Source of the DNA: Bacteroidota bacterium
GTDB taxonomy: Bacteria; Bacteroidota; Bacteroidia; Bacteroidales; Bacteroidaceae
Assembly: GCA_023425865.1 (NCBI GenBank)
Contig: JAFABV010000079.1
Span: forward strand, 1-36,685
Length of the DNA stretch: 36,685 bases
Direction: 5' to 3'
Notes under the pieces: generated by a model
What the model was told of the DNA's origin: nothing
What the model saw: the letters and a program-made list of their open reading frames with translations, nothing else
The model's database searches: none
In this document: piece by piece, positions 20,507 to 29,690 of the stretch
How the letters are laid out: each line of letters begins with the position of its first letter
How positions within the stretch are numbered: position 1 is the first letter of the stretch
Position numbers and translations under genes: made by a program

Positions 20507-23062
20507 TTACAAGTCCTCAAAGTTGACGGTCTCTTCCGTCTTGCGTTTCTTTTCCGGCTTCTTTTCAGCGGGTTTCGCCTCTACTGCCTTAGGCTGCTCG
20601 CCGGCTATGGCAGGCGCGGTGCGCTCGATGGGGTTGCCCTCGTCATCGAGGATAATCTCCTCGTCGGTCACCACCACACTATCGCGCCGCGTGGTGTCAC
20701 GGTGTACCACAGGCACATAGCTATTGCAGACGTACATACTTTGGGTGATGTTATCGTCCTTGGGCCTGTCGAACTTGCCATGATACTTGGTGAAGGCGGG
20801 GTCGGCAAGCACGGCTTGCATGAAATAGCCCGTGATCGGCAATGCCGTGCGCGAGCCTTGGCCCAACGCGCCGGTGCGGAAGTGGATGCTGCGATATTCG
20901 CCGCCTACCCACGCGCCACACACCAGATTGGGACTGACGCACATAAACCAGGCGTCAGAGTGGTTGTTGGATGTTCCGGTCTTGCCACCAAATTCCGTGT
21001 CGTGGTAGTTGCCCACGTATCCCCACAGGCTCTGGCTGGTGCCGCCGGGCTCGCGCATACCACCCTGCAACAGCTGCTGCATGAGGAAGGCACTCTTGTA
21101 GGGAATCACCTGCTCGGCCACGCTTTGGTCGAGGTACACCTCCTTGCCGTCCTTGTCTACGATGCGTGTCACGAGCACGGGAGCATGGTGCTTGCCGTTG
21201 TTGGCCACGGTGCAGTAGGCATTGGTCATCTCAAGCAGGGTGACATCGCTCGAACCCAAGGCCAACGACGGCGTGTCGTCGAGCGGACTCTCGATGCCCA
21301 TGGCCTCGGCGGTGGCAATGATGCGCTTGATGCCCATCTCCTGTCCCAATCGAACCGCCACCGAGTTGATACTCTTGGCAAAGGCGCTCTTCAGGGGGAT
21401 GGAGTCGCCGGTGAAATAGCCATTGGCATTGCCCGGCGTCCAAGTGGTCATCTCATTCTTCTTCTTGTCAAACACCTGCATGGAGATATACTCGTCGCGG
21501 CGCTTGTCGCAAGGTGTCAGACCCTGGTTCATGGCCTCCGTGTAGACGAAGAGCTTGAAGGTAGAGCCCGGCTGGCGCTCGGCCGTCACCTTGTCGTACT
21601 TCCACGACTTGAAGTCGATGTCGCCCACCCAGGCTTTCACGGCACCGGTCTGCGGCTCCATGGCCACCATGGCACAGTGCATGAAGGTCACCATGTACTT
21701 GATAGAGTCCTCTGAAGTCATATCCTTGGTCACCGTGCCCTTGTCGTAGTCGAAGACCTTCACGGGATGTTTCCATTCCTTATAATAATAGCGGATAGAG
21801 TCAGGGTCGTTGGGATACTTCTGCTGCAAAGCCTTGTAGAAGGGCTGTCGCGCGGCTATCTGGTCGATGAAGCCCGGTATGGGATTACCGTTCTCGTCGC
21901 GCCAAGGCTCCTGCCTGAGCCAGTTGGTGCTCTGCGTGCGGTAGATGCTCCAGTGGTTGTTGAAGTTCTGCTGCACCTGCTTCATCTGCTTCAGCGCTGC
22001 CTCTTCGGCATACTTCTGCATGCGGGTGTCGATGGTAGTATAGATTTTCAGTCCCGAGCTGTAGAGGTCGTATCCGTTTTCCTCACACCAAGGCTTGAGA
22101 TAGGTGGCAATGGCCTCACGGAAATACATGGCCTGCCCGTCATAGTTCTCCTCCACCTTGAAATGCAGCTCAATGGGCAACTGCTTGAGCGAGTCGCAAG
22201 CCTGCCGCGAAAGGTCGCCATGGGCCACCATATTGTCGAGCACGGTGTTGCGGCGACGCAGACTGTTCTCGGGATTGGTCTTGGGATTGTATGCCGTCGT
22301 GGCCTTGAGCATACCCACCAGTACGGCAGCCTGCTCGGTGGTAAGGCCTTTCGGCGTGGTGTCGAAGTAGGTCTTGGCCGCTGTCTTGATGCCGTAGGCG
22401 TTTGACCCAAAGTCAACCGTGTTGGCATACATGGTCAGGATCTCTTCCTTGTTGAACACCGTTTCCAGTTTCGTGGCGATAATCCACTCCTTGCTCTTGA
22501 CAATAAGTATCTTCAGTCCGGGTATCTTTCCCAAGAGTCCGGTGGAATACTGCGAGCGCACGCGGAACATATTCTTGGCCAACTGCTGTGAGATGGTAGA
22601 CGCGCCGCGACCGTCGTGATGCAGGGCAGCGTCTTTCATGGCACTGAGAATACCCACAAAGTCGACAGCCATGCCGCGCGGCCTACTGTAATAACGCACG
22701 TCCTCGGTGGCGATGAGAGCCTTGAAGAAGGCGGGATTCACCTCATCGAACTTTACCGGCGTGCGGTTCTCGTTGAAGTATTTACCGATTAGCTGACCGT
22801 CGGCACTATAGATTTCCGAAGCCTGCGAGGTTTGCGGGTCCATGATTCCCGAAAAATAGCCCGGGCTCTTACCAAAGAGCCAGAACAGGTTGAGGTCTAC
22901 GGCACCGAGGTAGAGCATAAACGCCACAATACACGACACCAGTCCAACGACAAGTTTGGTGTACCATTTGCGACCTTGGTAGAGGTTCTTATACCAAGGC
23001 CAGAAAGCGCGGACCTTCCGCCCTACCCAGCCGACGAACAATTTGATTGATTTCATTGGCAA
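20507..23062 (-). CDS. class A penicillin-binding protein (transglycosylase/transpeptidase)
   Basis: 851 aa. A short cytoplasmic tail and a transmembrane helix at ~36-54 precede a GT51 transglycosylase domain (~80-250) with the catalytic Glu120 (ALIATED), GRGASTISQQLAKNMFR (151-167) and the KSKEWIIATKLE helix. The transpeptidase domain (~400-780) has the SxxK motif in RQPGSTFKLF, SINSVAVRLG (SxN) and GGKTGTSNNHSD (KTG). The Lys/Glu/Pro-rich C-terminus is probably unstructured. It polymerises glycan strands and cross-links peptidoglycan at the inner membrane. The usual EDxxFxxHxG motif reads EDVRYYSRPRG, so the conserved His and Gly are both Arg. The helicase gene follows 103 bp downstream. 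Confidence 0.93.
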   Translation of the reverse strand: MPMKSIKLFVGWVGRKVRAFWPWYKNLYQGRKWYTKLVVGLVSCIVAFMLYLGAVDLNLFWLFGKSPGYFSGIMDPQTSQASEIYSADGQLIGKYFNENRTPVKFDEVNPAFFKALIATEDVRYYSRPRGMAVDFVGILSAMKDAALHHDGRGASTISQQLAKNMFRVRSQYSTGLLGKIPGLKILIVKSKEWIIATKLETVFNKEEILTMYANTVDFGSNAYGIKTAAKTYFDTTPKGLTTEQAAVLVGMLKATTAYNPKTNPENSLRRRNTVLDNMVAHGDLSRQACDSLKQLPIELHFKVEENYDGQAMYFREAIATYLKPWCEENGYDLYSSGLKIYTTIDTRMQKYAEEAALKQMKQVQQNFNNHWSIYRTQSTNWLRQEPWRDENGNPIPGFIDQIAARQPFYKALQQKYPNDPDSIRYYYKEWKHPVKVFDYDKGTVTKDMTSEDSIKYMVTFMHCAMVAMEPQTGAVKAWVGDIDFKSWKYDKVTAERQPGSTFKLFVYTEAMNQGLTPCDKRRDEYISMQVFDKKKNEMTTWTPGNANGYFTGDSIPLKSAFAKSINSVAVRLGQEMGIKRIIATAEAMGIESPLDDTPSLALGSSDVTLLEMTNAYCTVANNGKHHAPVLVTRIVDKDGKEVYLDQSVAEQVIPYKSAFLMQQLLQGGMREPGGTSQSLWGYVGNYHDTEFGGKTGTSNNHSDAWFMCVSPNLVCGAWVGGEYRSIHFRTGALGQGSRTALPITGYFMQAVLADPAFTKYHGKFDRPKDDNITQSMYVCNSYVPVVHRDTTRRDSVVVTDEEIILDDEGNPIERTAPAIAGEQPKAVEAKPAEKKPEKKRKTEETVNFEDL

Positions 23063-23146
23063 CAGTTATTTAATGTCCCCATCCCGTCGTGCCGATGACA
23101 GGCAGGCACCTGATGGACGTGCTTGAGAAGCGGACACAATGATGTA

Positions 23147-23154
23147 CAAAATTA
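23147..23154 (-). promoter_or_regulatory. putative -7 box for the penicillin-binding protein gene
   Basis: TAATTTTG on the - strand matches TAnnTTTG, 84 bp upstream of the ATG at 23062 and just downstream of the miaA stop. No TTG at standard spacing. Confidence 0.45.
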
Positions 23155-23167
23155 CGAAATAACTCAA

Positions 23168-24091
23168 TCACCGTATGGTATTGTCAATATAATTTAAGAT
23201 ATCTTCAATGTTATCGGGCGAAAACCATTGGATGCGGTCGTCTTTCTTAAACCACGTGAGCTGTTTGCGCATGTAGCGACGGCTATTGGACTGTATCTGG
23301 CGTACAGCCTCATCACGGTCTATGGCACCGTCGAAGTAAGCGAACATTTCTTTGTAACCCACGGTATTGAGCGAGTTGAGCCCGCGCAAGGCATAGACCC
23401 GACGTGCCTCTTGCTCCAGTCCCTGCGCCATCATGTCGAGCACGCGGGCGTTGATGCGCTCGTAGAGCTCCTCACGCGGACGGTCGAGGCCTATCTTCAC
23501 GATGCGGAACGGGCGTTGCTTGCGCTGGTTGGTTCGGAATGAGGTGTAGGTGCGCCCGCTCACATGGCATATTTCCAAGGCATGCACCACCCGCCGGGGA
23601 TTGTTGCGGTCCACCACCGCCCAGTGGTCGGGGTCTAAGCGGTGCAATTCTTCTACCAAGGCAGGCAATCCCTCGTCGGCCAGCCGCCGCTTCATCCATT
23701 CGCGCGTGGCGTCGTCTACGGTGGGAATATCGTCGATGCCGTCGCACACGGCGTCGATGTACATCATGCTGCCACCACTCATCAGTGCCACGTCGTACAC
23801 CCTACCGTCTTCTGTCTGTCCGGTGAAGAGGCGGTCGAGCAACGAGAGCACGTCTTGCTCGTACATCGAGGCACTATAATAATCGGTGAGGTGGTGGTCT
23901 CCCACAAAGTAGTGGCGCACCGCTTGCCGCTCGGCGGCGGTAGGCGCCGCCGTGCCGATGGGCAACTCCTCGAATATCTGCCGGGAGTCGGCGTTGATAA
24001 TCGGTATATGCAGTTGCTGCGCCACCCGCAGGCAAAGTGCGGTCTTGCCCACACCCGTAGGGCCGAGGATAACGATAAGGGTCTTCATCAT
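23168..24091 (-). CDS. miaA: tRNA dimethylallyltransferase
   Basis: 307 aa, usual length for the family. The P-loop is ILGPTGVGKTALC (8-20), followed by the DSR motif IINADSRQIFEELPIGTAAP, the MSGGSMMYIDAVCDGIDDIP segment and the RNNPRRVVHALEI segment. The YMRKQLTWFKKDDRIQWF end is typical. The enzyme transfers a dimethylallyl group from DMAPP to N6 of A37 in tRNAs reading UNN codons. It lies downstream of lpxA after a terminator-like hairpin, so it may have its own promoter. Confidence 0.97.
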   Translation of the reverse strand: MMKTLIVILGPTGVGKTALCLRVAQQLHIPIINADSRQIFEELPIGTAAPTAAERQAVRHYFVGDHHLTDYYSASMYEQDVLSLLDRLFTGQTEDGRVYDVALMSGGSMMYIDAVCDGIDDIPTVDDATREWMKRRLADEGLPALVEELHRLDPDHWAVVDRNNPRRVVHALEICHVSGRTYTSFRTNQRKQRPFRIVKIGLDRPREELYERINARVLDMMAQGLEQEARRVYALRGLNSLNTVGYKEMFAYFDGAIDRDEAVRQIQSNSRRYMRKQLTWFKKDDRIQWFSPDNIEDILNYIDNTIR

Positions 24092-24133
24092 ATCAATACA
24101 GATGGCGCGGGAAGTGCTGACGACAAAACATAC

Positions 24134-24191
24134 AAAAGGCCAGGCCGACTGCCGGAAACACCGATGTTCCTGACTGTACGACTTGGCCTTA
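24134..24191 (-). terminator. terminator of the lpx operon
   Basis: On the - strand, AAGGCCAAG pairs with CCTGGCCTT (one mismatch) around a structured loop containing CGGTGTTTCCG; TTTTGTATGTTTTG follows. It sits 11 bp past the lpxA stop. Confidence 0.6.
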
Positions 24192-24201
24192 AAGAATAAC
24201 G

Positions 24202-24972
24202 TTATCGGATAATGCCGCGCTTAGACGCGGACACGAAGTCGATGATATACTGTATCTCAGGCGTAAGCTGGAGGTTGTTCTTGATTTCCTGAATACCCTC
24301 AGCAATCATGCCCTTGCTATAAAGCAGGCGATAAGCCTCGTGGATGTGGTCTATGAGTTCGTTGCTGAAACCATGACGACGCAATCCCACAAGATTGACC
24401 CCCGCATAGCGCACGGGTTCCTTGCCCGCTATAATATAAGGTGGAATGTCTTGACTGAAGCGGCTGCCACCCTGTATCATCACATATCCGCCGATGCGGC
24501 AGAACTGATGGCAGAGCACCACGGCACTGATGATGGCATTGTCATCGACAACCACCTCACCGGCAAACTTCGTGGAGTTGCCGATAATCAGGTTGTTGCC
24601 CAGCTCGCAGTCGTGAGCCACATGCATGTTCTCCATCAGCAGACAGTTATTGCCCACACGGGTAACACCCTTCGAGGCCGTGCCCCGCGAGATGGTGACG
24701 TTCTCCCTCACACTGTTGTTGTCGCCCACCTCGCATAACGAATCTTCGCCCTTGAACTTCAGGTCCTGCGGCTTGGTAGAGATGCTTGCGCCCGGGAAAA
24801 ACTCGTTGCCACTGCCAATACGCGCGCCATAGTGAATGGTCACGCTATTCTGCAGCACATTGTTGTCGCCCAACACAGTGTTGCGGTCAATGTAACAGAA
24901 TGGACCAATGATATTGTTGTCTCCTAATTTAGCCTCCGGGTGAACGAAGGCCATGGGGCTGATTTGGTTCAT
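24202..24972 (-). CDS. lpxA: UDP-N-acetylglucosamine O-acyltransferase
   Basis: 256 aa from MNQISPMAFVHPEAKLGDNN, the family's normal start. The frame is open further up to 25044, but that would overlap lpxC/fabZ. The protein is a left-handed beta-helix of hexapeptide repeats, with the catalytic His120 in MHVAHDCELGNN. It performs the first step of lipid A synthesis, moving a 3-hydroxyacyl chain from ACP to the 3-OH of UDP-GlcNAc. It starts 10 bp after the lpxC/fabZ stop and is the last gene of the operon. Confidence 0.97.
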   Translation of the reverse strand: MNQISPMAFVHPEAKLGDNNIIGPFCYIDRNTVLGDNNVLQNSVTIHYGARIGSGNEFFPGASISTKPQDLKFKGEDSLCEVGDNNSVRENVTISRGTASKGVTRVGNNCLLMENMHVAHDCELGNNLIIGNSTKFAGEVVVDDNAIISAVVLCHQFCRIGGYVMIQGGSRFSQDIPPYIIAGKEPVRYAGVNLVGLRRHGFSNELIDHIHEAYRLLYSKGMIAEGIQEIKNNLQLTPEIQYIIDFVSASKRGIIR

Positions 24973-24982
24973 ATCTTTAATA

Positions 24983-26374
24983 TTATTTATTCTTGCTGAT
25001 TTGCGCGGTGAACGTCGCCTCCGACACCACGTGGTCTCCAACAAACACGTATCCCTTCATCGAGCTGATGCCATGACGCACCGGACCCAGCAGTTCTACT
25101 CGGAACAGGAGCGTGTCGCCGGGCACCACCTTGCAGCGGAACTTCACGTCGTCTATCTTCAGGAAGTAGGTTGACCACTGTTCAGGATTCTCTACCTGAC
25201 TCAGTACCAACAGTCCGCCACACTGGGCCATGGCTTCCACCTGCAGAACGCCCGGCATCACCGGTTCCTCGGGGAAGTGCCCCGTGAAGAAAGGCTCGTT
25301 GGCTGTAACGTTCTTCACACCCACGATGTTTGTGGCGCCCATGGCGATAACCTTGTCTACCAATTGCATGGGATAACGGTGCGGCAGCAGCTGGCGTATG
25401 CGCACATTGTCCATCAGCGGCTCATCGTTGGGGTCATAGATGGGCGCCTGGATTTCGTGCTTGCGAATCTCCTTGCGCATGAGGCGCGCAAACTTGTTGT
25501 TGATGGTGTGCCCGGGACGGGTGGCAATGATGCGCCCCTTGATGGGCTTGCCTATCAAGGCCATATCGCCCACGATATCGAGCAGTTTGTGACGCGTACA
25601 CTCATTGTCCCACATCAACGGCTTATTCTGGATATAACCTATCTTCGAAGCGTCCATGTGCGGCACCTTGAGCAGGTCGGCAAGTTTGTCGAGCTTATCC
25701 TGCTCCACCTGACGCTCATAGATCACAATGGCATTGTTGAGGTCACCGCCCTTGATGAGGTTGGCCTCCAGCAAGGGCACGATGTCGCGAACGAAGACGA
25801 AGGTACGCGCCGGTGCTATTTCCTCGGCAAAGTCCTTGATGTTGTCGAGTGTGGCAAACTGGCTGCTGACAAACTTCGATGGGAATGAGCACATGGCCGT
25901 GATGGAGAAATCCTGGTCAGGCAGGATGGTGATGCACGACCCTGTCTCCTCGTCCTTGATCTCTATCTTCTTCCGGATGATATAGTAATCCTTGGGGGCG
26001 GTCTGCTCTACGACACCCACCTCACGGATTTTGTCGACATACATGGCTGCCGACCCGTCGAGAATCGGGAACTCAGGTCCGTTGACCTGGATGAGACAGT
26101 TGTCTATACCCAAGGCATAGAGCGCCGCCATACCATGCTCGACGGTAGACACTCGCACGTCGCCCTTCTGCAGCACCGTACCACGCTGGGTGTCAGTCAC
26201 AAGCTCGGCCACCGCATCGATGATGGGCTGGTCTTCGAGGTCTATGCGCTGGATCTTGTATCCCGTGTTCTCAGGGGCAGGGTTGAAAGTCACAGTGAGG
26301 CTGAGTCCGGTGTGCAGACCCTTGCCGAAGAGTGAGAAGCTCCCACCAAGCGTAAGTTGTTTTGCTGTATCCAT
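24983..26374 (-). CDS. lpxC/fabZ: bifunctional LpxC deacetylase / FabZ dehydratase
   Basis: 463 aa. Residues 1-~305 are LpxC: STVEHGMAAL with Glu79/His80, CTRHKLLDIVGD with zinc ligands His262 and Asp266, and RPGHTINNKFA with His289. Residues ~325-463 are FabZ: QLLPHRYPMQLVDKV, GHFPEEPVMPGVLQVEAMAQ with catalytic His366 and Glu380. LpxC commits the cell to lipid A by deacetylating UDP-3-O-acyl-GlcNAc; FabZ dehydrates 3-hydroxyacyl-ACP for fatty acid elongation. Both draw on the same acyl-ACP pool, so the fusion ties the branch point together. This fusion is a hallmark of Bacteroidetes. Its ATG overlaps the lpxD stop by one base. Confidence 0.97.
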   Translation of the reverse strand: MDTAKQLTLGGSFSLFGKGLHTGLSLTVTFNPAPENTGYKIQRIDLEDQPIIDAVAELVTDTQRGTVLQKGDVRVSTVEHGMAALYALGIDNCLIQVNGPEFPILDGSAAMYVDKIREVGVVEQTAPKDYYIIRKKIEIKDEETGSCITILPDQDFSITAMCSFPSKFVSSQFATLDNIKDFAEEIAPARTFVFVRDIVPLLEANLIKGGDLNNAIVIYERQVEQDKLDKLADLLKVPHMDASKIGYIQNKPLMWDNECTRHKLLDIVGDMALIGKPIKGRIIATRPGHTINNKFARLMRKEIRKHEIQAPIYDPNDEPLMDNVRIRQLLPHRYPMQLVDKVIAMGATNIVGVKNVTANEPFFTGHFPEEPVMPGVLQVEAMAQCGGLLVLSQVENPEQWSTYFLKIDDVKFRCKVVPGDTLLFRVELLGPVRHGISSMKGYVFVGDHVVSEATFTAQISKNK

Positions 26375-27423
26375 TAGCGGTCCTGTTGTTTCTTTTTGAG
26401 TTCGTCTACTTCTTTCTGTAGCGCGTTAAGTTGTTTATATAGGTCAGGAAGTTTTTGGAAGATAGCCTGACTCTTGAAATAGGGCATCTGCTCCATAGGC
26501 GGCGTACCGATGAGCTTGCGGTTGCTCTTGATAGAACTGGGCACGCCCGACTGGGCGCCGAGGAACACCTGGTCGCCGATGGTGATGTGTCCAGACACGC
26601 CCACCTGTCCGCCGAACATACACCACTGCCCCACTTTCGTAGAGCCGGCGATGCCCACCTGCGACGACATCACGGTGTTCTCGCCGATGTCGGTGTTGTG
26701 GGCTATCTGCACGAGGTTGTCGAGTTTTACTCCCTTGCGCACCACGGTGGCGCCCATGGTAGAGCGGTCTACACAGGTGTTGGCACCTATCTCCACGTCA
26801 TCCTCAATCTGCACGATGCCAATCTGCGGAATCTTGTCATAGCCCGTATGCTCGTTGTTGGGCGCAAAGCCAAAGCCGTCGGCACCGATCACGGCACCCG
26901 AATGGAGAATGACACGATTGCCCACCACACAGTCGTGGTACACGGTCACCTGGGGATAGATGATACAGTCGGCGCCAACCTTGGCGTTGTCGCATAGCGT
27001 GGCATGGGGATATATCTGCGTGTTGTCTCCCACCACAACACCGTCGCCCACGTAGGCAAAGGCGCCCACGTACACGTTTTCTCCGACCTGGGCCTTGGGC
27101 GAAACAAATGCCAACGGGTCGATGCCCGTCTTGCGGGGCTTAGCCGACTCATAGAGCTGCAGTAACTTGGCCACACAGTCGCGGGCATTGCGCACACGAA
27201 TGATTGTGGGCTTTACCGCGCGGTCGAGCTCGATGCTCTCGTCTACCAATACAATGGTCGACGCTGTGTCGTATATATAGTTAATGTATTTATCACTGGC
27301 AAGGAAGGATATGGCCCCAGGAACGCCCTCCTCTATTTTCGCAAAAGTGTGGACTGTTGCGTTCCCGTCGCCCTCCACTCTACCTTGAATGAGCTGGGCG
27401 ATTTGATTTGCGCTAAATTCCAT
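26374..27423 (-). CDS. lpxD: UDP-3-O-acylglucosamine N-acyltransferase
   Basis: 349 aa. The N-terminal uridine-binding domain (~1-100, with AISFLASDKYINYIYDTAS) precedes left-handed beta-helix repeats with the catalytic His242 in LVQIAHNTDIGENT. A C-terminal helix (LYKQLNALQKEVDELKKKQQ) is a short coiled coil that aids trimerisation. It adds the second acyl chain in lipid A synthesis. First gene of the lpxD-lpxC/fabZ-lpxA operon. Confidence 0.97.
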   Translation of the reverse strand: MEFSANQIAQLIQGRVEGDGNATVHTFAKIEEGVPGAISFLASDKYINYIYDTASTIVLVDESIELDRAVKPTIIRVRNARDCVAKLLQLYESAKPRKTGIDPLAFVSPKAQVGENVYVGAFAYVGDGVVVGDNTQIYPHATLCDNAKVGADCIIYPQVTVYHDCVVGNRVILHSGAVIGADGFGFAPNNEHTGYDKIPQIGIVQIEDDVEIGANTCVDRSTMGATVVRKGVKLDNLVQIAHNTDIGENTVMSSQVGIAGSTKVGQWCMFGGQVGVSGHITIGDQVFLGAQSGVPSSIKSNRKLIGTPPMEQMPYFKSQAIFQKLPDLYKQLNALQKEVDELKKKQQDR

Positions 27424-27450
27424 TTTTCTCAGTCAGATTGAACATTTCTG

Positions 27451-27458
27451 CAAATATA
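27451..27458 (-). promoter_or_regulatory. putative -7 box of the lpx operon
   Basis: TATATTTG on the - strand matches TAnnTTTG, 27 bp upstream of the lpxD ATG (27423). The AT-rich stretch upstream is promoter-like, but no spaced TTG is seen. Confidence 0.45.
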
Positions 27459-27606
27459 GTAATTTATTTCCTAATCCATTAGAACTTACTACTTATTTTG
27501 ACAGTTTAGCATATCATGCAATAGTGCTTGCACGACATGCGGTGCCTATATGAAGTGGTGCGCCCGCCTCCGGCAAGCACACCATTCGCCATGATTACAC
27601 CCGCCT

Positions 27607-28434
27607 TCAGGCCCTTACCTTGGCCAGTTCCGCAGCCATTTCCTGCTGCAGCTTGCGCGCCTCTTCGGCGGCCACCTCGGCAAAGTCGGTGCCTTTGCTG
27701 GCATAGATGATGCCACGGCTGGAGTTGACCAGCAGTCCGCAGTCCTTCGTCATGCCATAGCGGCACACCTCCTGCAGACTGCCGCCCTGTGCGCCCACGC
27801 CGGGCACCAGCAGGAAATGTGAAGGCACCACCCTACGAATATCCTCAAACATCTGTCCCTGCGTGGCGCCCACCACATACATCATGTTGTCGGCATTGCC
27901 CCACTGCTGGCTCACGCGCAGCACCTTCTCGAAGAGGCGCTCGCCCCCGGCGTCGGCCGTGAGCTGGAAGTCGTGCGAGCCCTTGTTTGAGGTCAGGGCC
28001 AGCAGCACCACCCATTTGCCCTCGTAGGCGAGGAAGGGCGTCACGCTGTCTTCGCCCATGTAGGGGGCCACGGTCAGCGCGTCGATATTGTATTCCTCGA
28101 AGAAGGTGCGGGCGTACATCGTCGAGGTGTTGCCAATGTCACCCCGCTTGGCGTCGGCGATGACAAAGTGCTGCGGGTAGAACTTATTCAGATAGGTGAT
28201 GGTACGCTCGAAGGCTGCCATGCCTTTCAGGCCCAGACTCTCGTAAAACGCCAGATTGGGTTTGTACGACACGCAGTAAGGTGCCGTGGCGTCGATGATC
28301 TGCTTGTTGAACTCGAAGATGGGGTCGTCCGCGGTGAGCAAGTGCTCAGGTATCTTGCGGATGTCGGTGTCCAGACCCACGCAGAGGAACGTCTGCTTCT
28401 TGAATATCTGTTCTATTAACTGTTCACGATTCAT
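27607..28434 (-). CDS. pyrF: orotidine 5'-phosphate decarboxylase (type 2)
   Basis: 275 aa, the long type 2 form. FLCVGLDTD lies near the N-terminus (16-24), YCVSYKPNLAFYES at ~53-66, the catalytic IADAKRGDIGNTS around Asp94/Lys96/Asp99, and FLLVPGVGAQGG near the C-terminus. It makes UMP, the last step of de novo pyrimidine synthesis. It is the last gene of the - strand housekeeping run, 140 bp after prfA. A GGTGTGC/GCGCACC hairpin at ~27560-27590 may end the transcript. Confidence 0.96.
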   Translation of the reverse strand: MNREQLIEQIFKKQTFLCVGLDTDIRKIPEHLLTADDPIFEFNKQIIDATAPYCVSYKPNLAFYESLGLKGMAAFERTITYLNKFYPQHFVIADAKRGDIGNTSTMYARTFFEEYNIDALTVAPYMGEDSVTPFLAYEGKWVVLLALTSNKGSHDFQLTADAGGERLFEKVLRVSQQWGNADNMMYVVGATQGQMFEDIRRVVPSHFLLVPGVGAQGGSLQEVCRYGMTKDCGLLVNSSRGIIYASKGTDFAEVAAEEARKLQQEMAAELAKVRA

Positions 28435-28574
28435 GATGTTTGTTCTTCTTATGATAATAAAGTCTGCCTAACTCGCATAGTACGGCGCCCGTCGCGATGC
28501 CGCCCAAGCAAACACTTTAAGTTGCGTCTTCTTCCATAGCTGATAATCGGAATGGCGCGGCATAGGCTTACCAA

Positions 28575-29684
28575 CTAAAGTTCGTTCTCCTTGAGCTTCT
28601 CGGCATTCTCGGCCACGGTGAGCGCGTCGATCATCTCCTGAATGTCGCCGCCCATGAAGCCCTGCAGGTCGTGGGTGGTGAAGCCGATGCGATGGTCGGT
28701 AACGCGTCCCTGCGGGAAGTTGTAGGTACGGATTTTCGCGCTGCGGTCGCCCGTCGACACCAGACTCTTGCGTCGGCTGGAAATGTCGTCGATGTATTTC
28801 TGGTGCTCGTGGTCATATATATAGGTATAAAGTCGGCTCAGCGCGCGCTCCTTGTTCTTGGGCTGATCGCGCGTCTCGGTACACTCGATGAGTATCTCCT
28901 CCACCTCGCCGGTGTTGGGGTTCTTCCACGGGTATCGCAGTCGCACGCCCGACTCCACCTTGTTGACGTTCTGTCCGCCGGCACCGCTCGAACGGAAGGT
29001 GTCCCACTTGATGTCGCCCTCATTGATGTTCACCTCAAACTTGTCGGCCTCGGGCAGCACGGCCACCGTGGCGGCCGAGGTGTGCATACGCCCCTGGGTC
29101 TCGGTGGCAGGCACACGCTGCACGCGGTGTACGCCGCTCTCATATTTCAGCACGCCATACACATTGTCGCCCGTGACGGCAAAGTCGATCTCCTTGTAAC
29201 CGCCCACGGCGCCCTCCGACACGTAGGTCACGCTGAGCGACCAGCCCTTGTCGTCGCAAAACTTCTTGTACATGCTGAACAGGTCGCCGGCAAAGAGGGC
29301 GGCCTCGTCGCCACCGGCACCGGCGCGAATCTCCATCTGCACGTTCTTCGCGTCCTCAGGGTCCTTAGGCACAAGGGCAATCTTGATTTCCTCCTCCAGA
29401 CGGGGCTGCATGGCCTCGTTGGCGGCCAGCTCCTCGCGGGCCATCTCCTTCATGTCGGCGTCGCTCTCATTGGCCAGGATGTCCTTGGCCTCGCTGATAG
29501 CGTTGAGACAGTTGATGTAACGCTTGCGCGCATCCATGATGTCGCCCAAGTCCTTGTACTCACGGGTCAGTTTCACGTACCTCGACTGGTCGGCAATGAC
29601 CGAGGGGTCGGTGATGAGTGTGCTCACTTCCTCGAAACGGGCCTCCAGACCATCCAGTTTCTGTAATATGTTGTTGTCTGCCAT
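28575..29684 (-). CDS. prfA: peptide chain release factor 1
   Basis: 369 aa. The GGQ motif (RSSGAGGQNVNKVES, GGQ at ~236-238) triggers peptide release. The stop-codon-reading tripeptide PAT (RVPATETQGR, ~192-194) identifies RF1, which reads UAA and UAG, rather than RF2. The N-terminal coiled domain is intact. It starts 6 bp after the stop of the AT-rich HrgA-like gene. Confidence 0.96.
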   Translation of the reverse strand: MADNNILQKLDGLEARFEEVSTLITDPSVIADQSRYVKLTREYKDLGDIMDARKRYINCLNAISEAKDILANESDADMKEMAREELAANEAMQPRLEEEIKIALVPKDPEDAKNVQMEIRAGAGGDEAALFAGDLFSMYKKFCDDKGWSLSVTYVSEGAVGGYKEIDFAVTGDNVYGVLKYESGVHRVQRVPATETQGRMHTSAATVAVLPEADKFEVNINEGDIKWDTFRSSGAGGQNVNKVESGVRLRYPWKNPNTGEVEEILIECTETRDQPKNKERALSRLYTYIYDHEHQKYIDDISSRRKSLVSTGDRSAKIRTYNFPQGRVTDHRIGFTTHDLQGFMGGDIQEMIDALTVAENAEKLKENEL

Positions 29685-29690
29685 TTATAA

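Noticed and set aside
24983..26374. LpxC/FabZ fusion as a novel bifunctional enzyme
   Set aside because: This fusion is well known across Bacteroidetes.
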